Assembly: GCA_030452365.1 (NCBI GenBank)
Contig: JAKDMK010000022.1
Span: 1 to 13,883 of the forward strand
Reading direction: 5' to 3'
DNA: 13,883 bases
Origin: Nitrococcus sp.
Lineage (GTDB): Bacteria; Pseudomonadota; Gammaproteobacteria; Nitrococcales; Nitrococcaceae
The notes beneath the pieces are model-generated. The model saw only the letters and a list, made by a program, of their open reading frames with translations. It was not told the origin of the DNA and did no database searches. The position numbers were made by a program, and so were the translations under genes. Every line of letters starts with the position of its first letter. The stretch's first letter is position 1. This document shows, one piece after another, positions 1-7,151 of the stretch.

Positions 1-263
1 CGAGTTTTACCCTGATTGATTGATTGACTGACGAACACTATTACTTACCGCTTTTGCCCCGCTACCAATCAGGCTGTTTTTGCCTCGATCAAGCGCGATT
101 GGCAGCGTCAGATTCGATTGCTTCTCTGGCCTTGTGGTCAATGTAACGGCAAAGCCGCTGATGCACGGCATGGGTTGGTTGCCAAGCGTGGCGCGGCGGG
201 TTGGCGAGTGAGGCGATGCAAAGGCGATCGCCGGCGGGTGCGGGAGGAGGAGAAACCGCGGCT
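1..263. other. Non-coding left edge, downstream of aroB
   Basis: No convincing gene is seen here. All three forward frames hit stop codons within the first 30 bases. The one long reverse frame crossing it lies out of frame over aroB and reads as low-quality Arg/Pro/Ser-rich sequence. On the minus strand there is a weak promoter-like pair: TTGACC (plus-strand bases 136-141) and TCGAAT (112-117), 18 nt apart. It could drive a gene beyond the left edge, but the -10 matches only 4 of 6 positions, so this is a guess. Confidence 0.5.
13..31. repeat. Short TGAT tetranucleotide repeat
   Basis: Three perfect TGAT units are followed by a degenerate TGAC-TGA. The repeat lies in non-coding sequence at the left edge. 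It is too short to imply phase variation by itself, and whether it lies in a leader of a gene further left cannot be seen. Confidence 0.5.
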
Positions 264-287
264 TTATTCCGCGTCGGCAGCCGCGGT
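255..287 (-). terminator. Hairpin at the aroB stop, probable operon terminator
   Basis: ACCGCGGC (255-262) and GCCGCGGT (280-287) form a perfect 8-bp GC-rich stem with a 17-nt loop. Read in the direction of aroB, the stem starts inside the last codons, the TAA stop lies in the loop, and the stem is followed by TTTCTCCTCCTCC. The trailing tract is pyrimidine-rich but not a strong U-run, so termination efficiency is uncertain. The position at the end of the pil-aro gene series fits a terminator. Confidence 0.4.
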
Positions 288-1373
288 GAAACGCTCTAGC
301 GTAGCCGTAAGCGCGGCGTCGTCGAATTCTTCGGTGACCAGCGCGCTGCCGATGCCTTCGAGTAACACCAGACGCAGGCGGCCGCGGCTTGCCTTCTTGT
401 CGATGGCCATGATCCGGCGCAGCTCGGCGGGGGCCAGGCGTGGGGCTAAAACAGGTAGGCCAGCCGCCTCGATCAGGGACTGCGTGCGCTCGTAGGCCTT
501 GGAAGTCATCCAGCCCATGGCCGTGGACAAGTGGGCGGCCATGCACATGCCGACGGCCACGGCTTCGCCGTGCAGCCACTCGCGATAACTGGTTGCCGTC
601 TCGATGGCGTGACCAAAGGTGTGTCCGAGGTTGAGCAGAGCCCGTTGCCCGGATTCGCGCTCGTCGGCCGCTACCAGGTAGGCTTTGTTACGGCACGATT
701 GCTCGATGATATACGTGAGCGCGGCCGCGTCGCGCGCCAGCACTTGCGCCAGATGGCGCTCCAGCCACTGGAAAAAGGCATAGTCCTGAATCAGCCCATA
801 TTTGATGACCTCGGCGATGCCGGCTCGGAATTCACGCTCCGGCAGCGTCTCCAAGGTATCCGTGTCCGCCAGCACGCAGCGGGGCTGGTGGAATGCGCCT
901 ATCATGTTCTTGCCGCGCGGATGATTGACGCCGGTTTTGCCGCCCACGGCGGAGTCCACCAGCGCAAGCAAGGTCGTCGGGATCTGGATGAAGTGCACGC
1001 CGCGCTGATAGGTGGCGGCTACGAACCCGGTTATATCGCCGACGACGCCCCCGCCCAGGCCCACGAGCGTGGCAGAGCGGTTGAAACCCCGATCGATCAG
1101 GGCGTCGTAGACGCGCGTGGCCGTCTCCAGGGTCTTGTGCTGCTCACCATCGGGCAGAATGATCCGGTCCAGATCGAATTCGGCAAGGGCTGTGCAGGCC
1201 CGTTCGAGGTAGAGCGGAGCGAGGGTCTCGTTGGTGACCACGAGCACCTGTGTGCCAGGTATGTGCCGGCGCAAGAGCTCGGCATTCTGCAACAAGCCGT
1301 GATCGATGTAGATGGGATAGGATCGCTCCTGCAGGTCGACTTGAACAGTGTGGCCAGGATGACTAATAGGCAC
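264..1373 (-). CDS. aroB: 3-dehydroquinate synthase
   Basis: This cytosolic enzyme converts DAHP to 3-dehydroquinate with NAD+ and a divalent metal, the second step of the shikimate pathway to aromatic amino acids, folates and quinones. The 369-residue length is normal for the family. The glycine-rich NAD-binding stretch GLGGGVVGDITGF is at about residues 105-117, and PTTLLALVDSAVGGKTGVN is at 132-150. The expected metal ligands are present: E188 in AEVIKYG, H251 in NLGHTFGHA and H268 in WLHGEAVAVG. The start is GTG at 1371-1373, inside the end of aroK (11-nt overlap), with GGAG 9 nt upstream. No better in-frame start is visible, so translation is probably coupled to aroK. The order aroK-aroB after pilQ is the usual gammaproteobacterial one. 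Confidence 0.97.
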   Translation of the reverse strand: MPISHPGHTVQVDLQERSYPIYIDHGLLQNAELLRRHIPGTQVLVVTNETLAPLYLERACTALAEFDLDRIILPDGEQHKTLETATRVYDALIDRGFNRSATLVGLGGGVVGDITGFVAATYQRGVHFIQIPTTLLALVDSAVGGKTGVNHPRGKNMIGAFHQPRCVLADTDTLETLPEREFRAGIAEVIKYGLIQDYAFFQWLERHLAQVLARDAAALTYIIEQSCRNKAYLVAADERESGQRALLNLGHTFGHAIETATSYREWLHGEAVAVGMCMAAHLSTAMGWMTSKAYERTQSLIEAAGLPVLAPRLAPAELRRIMAIDKKASRGRLRLVLLEGIGSALVTEEFDDAALTATLERFTAAADAE

Positions 1374-1890
1374 TCACTCGCTCTCCGAGCCGATGAATGA
1401 TGTCGTCGACGATTAATGCAATAGTGCCATGATCCGTATCCACGATGATATCGGCGAGCATTTCGTAGAGCGGTGCGCGCTCGAGCATCAGCTTCTCCAG
1501 GCGCGCTCTCGGATCCTTGGTCTGCAGTAGCGGTCGATCGCTATGGCGGGTGCGAACGAGCTGCATGTCAACCGTCGTACGTAGATAGACGACAGTGCCG
1601 CGCTCGCGCAAGCAGGCGCGATTGCTCTCGCGCATAACCGCACCGCCCCCGGTGGCAAGGACAAGGCCAGAGTGCTGGGTCAGCTCCTGCAGCATGGCCT
1701 CCTCGCGGAGGCGAAAGCCGGCCTCGCCCTCGACGTCGAAAATCCGTGCGATATCGACGCCGGTACGCTCTTCCAGGCTTCGGTCCGAATCCAAAAAGCG
1801 CCGCCCGAGCCGCTGCGCCAACTGTCGGCCCACGGCGCTCTTGCCGGCACCCATGGGTCCGATCAGAAAGATTCGCTCCTGGGCTGACAT
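1363..1890 (-). CDS. aroK: Shikimate kinase
   Basis: This enzyme phosphorylates shikimate at the 3-hydroxyl using ATP, the fifth step of the shikimate pathway, in the cytosol. The protein has 175 residues, the usual size for this small P-loop kinase. The Walker A loop GPMGAGKS is at residues 11-18. DSD at 34-36 and FR at 59-60 match shikimate-binding positions, GGG at 81-83 is the Walker B-region glycine motif, DRPLL at 118-122 is in the lid, and R138 in ERAPLY is the adenine-side Arg. The ATG start is preceded by GAGGCGAGGG. The gene ends in TAG inside the start of aroB, so the two form one unit. A 144-nt gap separates it from pilQ, much larger than any gap inside the pil genes, so aroKB may have its own promoter as well as read-through from pil. 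Confidence 0.96.
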   Translation of the reverse strand: MSAQERIFLIGPMGAGKSAVGRQLAQRLGRRFLDSDRSLEERTGVDIARIFDVEGEAGFRLREEAMLQELTQHSGLVLATGGGAVMRESNRACLRERGTVVYLRTTVDMQLVRTRHSDRPLLQTKDPRARLEKLMLERAPLYEMLADIIVDTDHGTIALIVDDIIHRLGERVSAY

Positions 1891-1933
1891 CTAGGCCCTC
1901 GCCTCCGCCGCTTCAACGCTTCAATACGACTCC

Positions 1934-1939
1934 AGTATA
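1934..1939 (-). promoter_or_regulatory. Possible -10 box for aroKB
   Basis: On the minus strand the hexamer TATACT matches the sigma-70 -10 consensus at five of six positions and lies 43 nt upstream of the aroK ATG. No recognisable -35 element stands 16-18 nt upstream, and there is no TGN extension. It is suggestive only because it sits in the pilQ-aroK gap. Confidence 0.22.
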
Positions 1940-1995
1940 CCCCGGGGAATTGGTGCCGCGCCCACAGGGTGCGTGTGTGCCGCCGCATTCGTCGC

Positions 1996-2034
1996 CCGCG
2001 GTGGCAACGGCAGTAGGCACTTGCCGATCCGCGG
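1996..2034 (-). terminator. Hairpin immediately after pilQ, possible attenuator or 3'-end structure
   Basis: CCGCGG (1996-2001) pairs with CCGCGG (2029-2034), and just inside it GGCAA (2003-2007) pairs with TTGCC (2021-2025). A 1-by-3 internal loop separates the stems, and the apical loop is 13 nt. It begins at the base after the pilQ TAG stop. No U-run follows in the pilQ direction, so a classical intrinsic terminator is unlikely. A partial terminator, an mRNA-stabilising structure or a processing site between the pil and aro parts of the transcript are all possible. Confidence 0.35.
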
Positions 2035-4185
2035 CTACTGAGTCAACGCTACACTCTGCTTGAGGATCTTAGGCGTGACGAAGATCAGCAGCTCTTTGTT
2101 GTTGTCGACGCGCGCGGTATTACGGAACAGCCAGCCCACCAGAGGCAGTTCGCCGAAGAACGGCACCCGGGTTACCGTCTTATTCTTAGTTCGCTCGTAT
2201 ACGCCGCCCAGCACGACAGTCTCGCCATTGTTCACCAGCACCTGCGTGCTCACGGACTGAGTATTGATGGCAGGCCCAGCGGCTGTGATCTGGCCTGGGC
2301 TGTCCTTGGTGACTTGCAGGTCGAGCAGAACCCGATCATCGGGGGTGATCTGCGGTGTCACCGTGAGTCCAAGTACCGCCTCCTTGAACTGGACACTGGT
2401 TGCGCCGCTGGAGGTAGCTTGCTGGAACGGGATTTGAACACCCTGCTTGATGTAGGCTTCCTGCTGATTGGTGGTAATCACGCGCGGGCTGGAGATGATA
2501 TCCCCGCGGTTCTCGGTCTCCATGGCGGAGAGCTCGAGTTGGAGTAGGTAGCTGCCGATCTTGCCGACCGCGAGCCCGATTGCGCCGGCGGCAGGGGACG
2601 TCGGTAGATCCACCAGCAATCCTTCGTTGCCGCCATTTGGCGGGAAAGCCGTGGTCCCGCCATAGTTGACGTCTCCAGGCAGCTTGCCGCCGACGATCTC
2701 GCCGTGGTTGCTGCTACCGAAGTTGCTCTGATTGCGGCTGTAACCGAAGCGTACGCCGAGTTCGTTACTGAAGTCATCGTTGGCGATGACCATGCGCGAT
2801 TCGATCAGTACCTGGCGCACCGGGATGTCGAGCGTGCTCACCAGGCGCCGGATGGCATCGAGATTGCCCGCGGTATCTTGGACGATGAGGGTATTGGTGC
2901 GCTGATCGACGCTGACGGTGCCCCGATCGGAGAGCAGTGAACGGCCCTTTTGGCCGCTACCCAGGATGAGCTGGGCCAAGTCCTGTGCCTTTGCATAACT
3001 GACCTGGATAAAGGCCGATTGCAATGGTGCGAGCTGCTGGATCTGGCGCTTGGCTTGCAGCTCCAGCTTCTCGCGCGCGGCGATTTCCTCGGCCGGTGCC
3101 ACCAACATGACGTTGCCTATCCGGCGCTTGCCGAGGCCTTTGGCCTTGAGGATGATGTCAAGCGCCTGATCCCAGGGTACGTTTTGCAGCCGCAGCGTGA
3201 TGTTGCCCGCGACGCTGTCGCTGACCACCAGATTGATGCCGGTGAAGTCGGCCAGCAATTGCAGTACCGAGCGAATCGCAATGTCCTGGAAGTTCAGTGA
3301 CAACCGATCGCCGGTGTACTTGAACGCCTGCTTTTGCCGCCGCTCCTTGTCCGACTTGGAGACGGGTTTGATTTCTATCGTAAAGATGTTGTCGGCCTGA
3401 TAGGCGATCTGGTCATAGGTTCCACTGGACGTGACGATGATTCGCGCCGCCTCGCCGCGCTGAGTGGTGGCTACCGTTTGCACGGGGGTGGCGAAATCGG
3501 TGACATCGAGGCGTCGCTGCAGCTGCGCTGGTACCCGCGTGTGCAGGAATTCAGCAATCAATTTCTCGTTTTCTTGGCGCACATCGACTATGGTCGATGC
3601 ATTCGAGAGATTGACCACAATCTTTCCCGTACCATCGGGGCCGCGCTGGAAATTGATCTTGGTGATCTGATTCTCGCTTGCCGTCAATGCACTATCGGCT
3701 TGCGACTGGCCCGCGCCTGGCGTCGTGGCCACCATGGCCGCAGGCGGCTGCAGCAGAACATGAAACGTATTGCCGTCGACCTGAGTCTGGTAGGGAACCA
3801 TCTGCGAGAGCTCGATGACCACTCGGGTGCGGTTGCCGGCTTCGGCGGTTCCGACAGAGTTGACCGCACCGATGCCGATGTCCATGCTGCGCTGCGCGAG
3901 TGCGCTGCTGGTGCCCATGAAATCGAAGGCGATACGGGCCGGCTCGTTGGTCTTGAAGCTGTGCGGCTGCGCAACCGGTTTGTCGAGGGTCAGCGTAATC
4001 TCGACCTGATTGCCGGGCAAGGTCGAGTAATCGAGATCGCGCAGCACGTTATCGGCCGCTTGCACACCCTGTGCGGCGCCGGTAAGCAATAACAGCATGG
4101 GCAGCAGCCACCTGGCGGCAGGTCGAGCGTGCGCCCCCCTTGACATATTCCTCATGGTGCCCCCGAGTCCTTGAAATTTGTTCAT
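2035..4185 (-). CDS. pilQ: Type IV pilus secretin PilQ
   Basis: PilQ forms the multimeric outer-membrane channel through which the type IV pilus leaves the cell; it contacts the PilMNOP inner-membrane assembly through PilP. With the start used here (ATG at 4183-4185) the protein has 716 residues. An Arg-rich n-region, a hydrophobic run (WLLPMLLLLTGAAQG, 26-40) and a VQA-AD cleavage site near 43/44 make a signal peptide. Two AMIN-type peptidoglycan-binding domains lie at about 46-146 and 170-275, the N0/STN domain at about 295-360, the N1 domain at 388-455, and the secretin core from about 460. The core ends in the secretin signature VPFFGELPLVGWLF (674-687) and ELLIFVTPKIL (698-708). Starts are ambiguous: GTG at 4200 is in frame but follows the pilP stop by only 4 nt, while ATG at 4155 or 4146 would still keep the signal peptide. 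GGGA lies 9 nt before the chosen ATG. Confidence 0.97.
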   Translation of the reverse strand: MNKFQGLGGTMRNMSRGAHARPAARWLLPMLLLLTGAAQGVQAADNVLRDLDYSTLPGNQVEITLTLDKPVAQPHSFKTNEPARIAFDFMGTSSALAQRSMDIGIGAVNSVGTAEAGNRTRVVIELSQMVPYQTQVDGNTFHVLLQPPAAMVATTPGAGQSQADSALTASENQITKINFQRGPDGTGKIVVNLSNASTIVDVRQENEKLIAEFLHTRVPAQLQRRLDVTDFATPVQTVATTQRGEAARIIVTSSGTYDQIAYQADNIFTIEIKPVSKSDKERRQKQAFKYTGDRLSLNFQDIAIRSVLQLLADFTGINLVVSDSVAGNITLRLQNVPWDQALDIILKAKGLGKRRIGNVMLVAPAEEIAAREKLELQAKRQIQQLAPLQSAFIQVSYAKAQDLAQLILGSGQKGRSLLSDRGTVSVDQRTNTLIVQDTAGNLDAIRRLVSTLDIPVRQVLIESRMVIANDDFSNELGVRFGYSRNQSNFGSSNHGEIVGGKLPGDVNYGGTTAFPPNGGNEGLLVDLPTSPAAGAIGLAVGKIGSYLLQLELSAMETENRGDIISSPRVITTNQQEAYIKQGVQIPFQQATSSGATSVQFKEAVLGLTVTPQITPDDRVLLDLQVTKDSPGQITAAGPAINTQSVSTQVLVNNGETVVLGGVYERTKNKTVTRVPFFGELPLVGWLFRNTARVDNNKELLIFVTPKILKQSVALTQ

Positions 4186-4204
4186 TGGGTAAGTTCCCAC
4201 ACAG

Positions 4205-4756
4205 TCAGTCGTTCATCGCCAGAGCCGCTTGGTGCTGGAGCCAACCCCCTCGTTGATTGGGGATAAGCTCGGTGAGCTCGACTGACCTCGGTGAAATGGT
4301 GACAATGCGCCCGTAATGCTGACCCATGTAGTTGCCGGTCTGGACACGATGAATCGTTCCGTCCGGATCTCGGATGAGCGCCCAGACTTGTTTTTCCCGG
4401 CGCAACGTGCCCACGAATGTCAGCGCATCCAGTGGATACTGCTCGAGTGCCTCCTTGGGTCGGGTGGGATCCGGCCGTGGGCCTGACTGCGCAACGTCCA
4501 GAGCTTGTCTTGATTGTCCGAACGCCAGTGGTGCAAATGGGTCACGAACGGCTCGATCCGGGTAGCTGAAGGTGGCATACGGCTTCATCTCGGGAATCTC
4601 GGCAATCGGCCCGCCCGGTCGCTGTTTGACATCTTGGATATAGCTGCGCAGGTCATGCATGTCCCGGGAGCAACCTCCCAGTAGGGCCGCTGACAGCAAA
4701 ACCAGGACGGCAAGTGGAGTGGAAAACCGATGGCGGCAGCCAGGTGGTGAGCTCAT
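4205..4756 (-). CDS. pilP: Type IV pilus assembly lipoprotein PilP
   Basis: PilP is an inner-membrane lipoprotein that binds the PilN/PilO dimer and links it to the periplasmic domains of PilQ. The 183-residue protein has a lipoprotein signal: a hydrophobic stretch at 14-27 and the lipobox LLGGC with C29 as the lipidated residue. A flexible proline-rich region with the family-typical RDPF (71-74) precedes the small beta domain (about 105-160), which includes the segment YPLDALTFVGTL. The start is ATG at 4754-4756, overlapping the pilO stop as TGATG, with a strong purine-rich GGAAGGGGG upstream. A longer form from TTG at 4783 is in frame but would bury the signal peptide behind nine extra residues and is unlikely. 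pilQ begins 19 nt after its stop. Confidence 0.95.
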   Translation of the reverse strand: MSSPPGCRHRFSTPLAVLVLLSAALLGGCSRDMHDLRSYIQDVKQRPGGPIAEIPEMKPYATFSYPDRAVRDPFAPLAFGQSRQALDVAQSGPRPDPTRPKEALEQYPLDALTFVGTLRREKQVWALIRDPDGTIHRVQTGNYMGQHYGRIVTISPRSVELTELIPNQRGGWLQHQAALAMND

Positions 4757-5370
4757 CAGTTCGTGCCCCCTTCCAGATACCAATAGGTTTTGGCGCTAAG
4801 CGCCATGCGCAGCGGCGTATCCGCGTTTAACTTCGGGTTCTCGTCGGCAGCGCCGTCACGGCGGATGCGGATGTTGTGCAGGGTTACGATCCGGGGCAAG
4901 TTCGCGACATCGCTTACGAATTTAGCGAATTCCTGGTAGGTGCCGCGGACCTCGATCGCCACCGGGAGCTCGGCGTAGAACTCCTTGCGAATTGAATCGA
5001 GTGGCTTGAAGAGCTCGAACTCCAGGCCGCTTGCCAGACCGGTGTGGGAAATATCCACGAGGAGCTTTGCCACCTCGGCGCGGCTCGGCAATTGCCGCAG
5101 CATAGCCCCGAACGAGGCCTGCATGCTTTTGAGCTGCTTTTGGTAGGCAGCCAAGTTGGCGGCGAGGCGCTGCTTTTGCTCGAAGTGTCCTTTCAACTCG
5201 ATTTCGCGCGCGCGCGCCTGATCGAGCTGATCCCACTGATGCTGCCAGTCGAAATACCAGCCGGCGCCGAGCACCAGGGAAAACAGGATGACCATCGCTG
5301 CAACCTTGACGAGCAGCGGCCAGCGTCCCGGTTGTTGGAGATCGAGCTCACGCAGCTCGGCAAGGTTCAT
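4756..5370 (-). CDS. pilO: Type IV pilus inner-membrane protein PilO
   Basis: PilO pairs with PilN in the inner membrane and carries PilP, forming the alignment complex between the PilM ring and the PilQ secretin. The protein has 204 residues: a short cytoplasmic N-terminus, one transmembrane segment at about 19-40 (LLVKVAAMVILFSLVLGAGW), a predicted coiled coil at about 43-95, and a C-terminal periplasmic ferredoxin-like domain. The segment LPSRAEVAKLLVDIS (94-108) is typical of the family. The start is ATG at 5368-5370, overlapping the pilN stop as TGATG, with AAGGAGGGG about 8 nt upstream. A TTG one codon earlier is in frame but lies across the pilN stop. The coiled-coil coding region holds a 13-nt alternating GC run. 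Confidence 0.95.
   Translation of the reverse strand: MNLAELRELDLQQPGRWPLLVKVAAMVILFSLVLGAGWYFDWQHQWDQLDQARAREIELKGHFEQKQRLAANLAAYQKQLKSMQASFGAMLRQLPSRAEVAKLLVDISHTGLASGLEFELFKPLDSIRKEFYAELPVAIEVRGTYQEFAKFVSDVANLPRIVTLHNIRIRRDGAADENPKLNADTPLRMALSAKTYWYLEGGTN
5205..5217. repeat. Alternating GC dinucleotide run inside pilO
   Basis: An uninterrupted 13-nt alternation of C and G encodes part of QARAREIE at residues 51-58 of PilO, just after the transmembrane segment. A one-unit gain or loss would shift the reading frame early in the gene. The tract is short and may simply reflect high GC and Ala/Arg codon choice. Confidence 0.6.
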
Positions 5371-5945
5371 CAAGTCCCCTCCTTGGCGTTTTTAGTCGCC
5401 GTCGGGTTGGTTTGCTTCACGGCTAATGTAAAGTTGCTGATTCGAAAGCCGTTGTGATCGCTCACCTCGATGACGTTCAAGTCCGGATCAGTCAACCATT
5501 GCGAGCCGTCCAAGTTCTCCATGTAGTTAGAGACCCGGGCATTGGATTCGGCCACCCCGGTGACGGTAATCTGGCTGCCTTGCTGGTTGATGCTGGTCAG
5601 GTACAGCCCTTCGGGCAGTGTCGCCACGAATTGATGGAATAGGTGTACGATCTGGGGCCGTCCCTGCTGGAGCTTCTGGATCACTCCCATGCGGGCGATC
5701 AGTTTTGTCTTGGTCGCCTCGAGCTCGCGGATCTCGACGATCTTCTCGTCCAAGCGGGCAATTTCTTGCGTTAGGAATTCGTTACGGTTCTGCTGATAGT
5801 CGATACGACCGTTGAGCTCGGTATGGGTAACGAGCCAAACGCCGGCACCAGCCAGCAGAGATGCCGCCAGCATGCCGTAGAAGGCACGCTCGCGCTTCTT
5901 GCGCAACTCTTCGCGCCAGGGCAGCAAATTTATTTGTATCGCCAT
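5370..5945 (-). CDS. pilN: Type IV pilus inner-membrane protein PilN
   Basis: PilN is a bitopic inner-membrane protein. Its cytoplasmic N-terminal peptide docks into PilM, and its periplasmic part forms a heterodimer with PilO. The 191-residue protein begins with the diagnostic PilM-binding motif INLLPWRE at residues 5-12, followed by a basic stretch, one transmembrane segment at about 22-40, a coiled coil at about 45-92, and a periplasmic domain with the family-typical LPEGLYLTSI segment. The ATG lies one base after the pilM stop, with GAGGAG 11 nt upstream. Its TGA shares bases with the pilO start, so these genes are probably translationally coupled. Confidence 0.96.
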   Translation of the reverse strand: MAIQINLLPWREELRKKRERAFYGMLAASLLAGAGVWLVTHTELNGRIDYQQNRNEFLTQEIARLDEKIVEIRELEATKTKLIARMGVIQKLQQGRPQIVHLFHQFVATLPEGLYLTSINQQGSQITVTGVAESNARVSNYMENLDGSQWLTDPDLNVIEVSDHNGFRISNFTLAVKQTNPTATKNAKEGT

Positions 5946-5946
5946 T

Positions 5947-7032
5947 TCAGTCGCAGCTCCTCAGTGCCAGACCGCAAGCGATCATCAATGATGGTGCATC
6001 TTCGGCCAGGCTCTGCGGGTGAACTCCGGACGCGACAGTCATGCGGCTAAACGGATTTGCCACGATGGTGTGTGCCCCGGTGTGCTCTTCGATCAGCTCG
6101 GCCGCGCCCGCGATGGCGGCGCAACCGCCGGCGAGCAGGATGTGGTCCACGCTGTTGTGTTGGCTCGCGCCGAAGAAGAACTGCAGTGACCGGGCCACCT
6201 GTTGCGCCATAGCCTGCTTAAACGGTTCGAGGATTTCCACCTCGTAGCTGTCGGGCAGTCCTCCGCGGCGCTTGGCGGAATCGGCTTGCTCATACGACAT
6301 GCCGTAGCGGCGCATTATCTCTTCGGTGAGCTGACGTCCACCGAAGACCTGATCGCGGGTATAGACGATGCGCTCATCCTCGAACACGGTTAGCGTGGTC
6401 ATGGTCGCGCCGACGTCCACCGCCGCTACAGCCTGGTGCTCGCCGTCCAATAGATCGGGGGCAATGAATCGGAACGCCTTTTCCATGGCATAACTTTCGA
6501 CATCGACGACCTTGGTCTTTAGACCGGCCGCGTCGAGGGCATCGACCCGGATATCGACATTTTCACTACGTGAGGCCACGAGAAGCACATCCACCTCTTC
6601 CGCATTGTGGGTCGATGTCCCGATCACCTGGAAATCGAGATTGACCTCTTCCAACGGGTAAGGGATGTTCTGACCGGCTTGCAGGTTGACCTGGGCCTCC
6701 ATGTCGTCTTCGCTAAGATGCGCGGGCAGGGTCAGCGTTTTACTGATCGCCGAGGAGCTCGAAACGGCAACCGCGGCTTCCTTGAGCTTAGTCTTGGAGC
6801 GTTTGACCGCAGCCCGGATCGTCGCGACGACGGCCTCAAGATTGGTGATGTTTTTCTCCACTACGGCATTTAGTGGTAGCGGCTCGATCGCATAGCTTTC
6901 TACTCGCATGCGCTGCGCATCCAGGCGGCGCAGCTCGATGAGCTTGACTGCGGTCGAGCTCACATCGATCCCCAGCAGTGGCGAGCCCTGCTTACGAAAG
7001 AAGGTGGCGATCTTTTGCGTATTGAGTTTCAT
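5947..7032 (-). CDS. pilM: Type IV pilus assembly protein PilM, actin-like ATPase fold
   Basis: PilM is a cytoplasmic protein with an FtsA/actin-like fold that binds ATP and the N-terminal peptide of PilN, forming the inner ring of the pilus alignment complex. The protein has 361 residues. The first phosphate-binding strand is LLGIDVSSTAVKLIEL (19-34), the second is VAAVDVGATMTTLTVF (202-217), and the adenosine-binding segment is ILLAGGCAAIAGAAEL (298-313). The family-typical QNIPYPLEEV lies at 121-130. It is the first gene of the pilMNOPQ series and diverges from mrcA, with 119 nt between the two starts. The ribosome-binding site (GGCGTGGG next to the ATG) is weak. No convincing promoter for this direction could be picked out. 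Confidence 0.97.
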   Translation of the reverse strand: MKLNTQKIATFFRKQGSPLLGIDVSSTAVKLIELRRLDAQRMRVESYAIEPLPLNAVVEKNITNLEAVVATIRAAVKRSKTKLKEAAVAVSSSSAISKTLTLPAHLSEDDMEAQVNLQAGQNIPYPLEEVNLDFQVIGTSTHNAEEVDVLLVASRSENVDIRVDALDAAGLKTKVVDVESYAMEKAFRFIAPDLLDGEHQAVAAVDVGATMTTLTVFEDERIVYTRDQVFGGRQLTEEIMRRYGMSYEQADSAKRRGGLPDSYEVEILEPFKQAMAQQVARSLQFFFGASQHNSVDHILLAGGCAAIAGAAELIEEHTGAHTIVANPFSRMTVASGVHPQSLAEDAPSLMIACGLALRSCD

Positions 7033-7094
7033 CCCACGCCTATTTGTTGCTCATAGCGCGCTTGCGCCCGATCGCGCGTGTATCGCGGAATCGG

Positions 7095-7103
7095 TGGTAT
7101 ATT
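7095..7103 (+). promoter_or_regulatory. Extended -10 promoter element for mrcA
   Basis: TGGTATATT contains a TGN extension directly before TATATT (7098-7103), a five-of-six match to the sigma-70 -10 box. It lies 48 nt upstream of the mrcA ATG, so the leader would be about 40 nt. No good -35 hexamer is visible at the right distance, as is usual for extended -10 promoters. The alternative upstream TTG start for mrcA would place this element inside the coding region, which argues against that start. Confidence 0.4.
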
Positions 7104-7151
7104 GCCGGCATTACACTGGTGCTCGTTGGAGTCGAACTACCGGCGGTTACG

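Noticed and set aside
7..579. Minus-strand open frame running from inside aroB to the left edge
   Set aside because: Most of it overlaps aroB in another frame, and the remainder (Arg/Pro/Ser-rich) resembles no protein family I know.
616..621. CxxC pair in PBP1A (protein residues 616-621 of mrcA) as a novel metal or redox site
   Set aside because: Coordinates given are protein residues. A similar cysteine pair occurs at the corresponding place in E. coli PBP1A, so it is a family feature.
531..1400. Long plus-strand open frame (289 codons) opposite aroB and the end of aroK
   Set aside because: It lies antisense to clear enzymes with intact motifs. Its translation has no recognisable domain. 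Long antisense frames are common in GC-rich coding DNA.
3334..4092. Plus-strand open frame of 252 codons opposite pilQ
   Set aside because: PilQ is continuous and full length here, and the antisense product shows no domain or ribosome-binding site.
4757..4783. Longer PilP from a TTG start at 4783
   Set aside because: The ATG at 4756 forms a TGATG junction with pilO, has a strong purine-rich site upstream and gives a standard lipoprotein signal.
7044..7151. N-terminal extension of mrcA from a TTG codon at 7044
   Set aside because: It would add 36 residues before the membrane anchor and run through the promoter-like TGGTATATT. The ATG at 7152 gives the usual PBP1A N-terminus.
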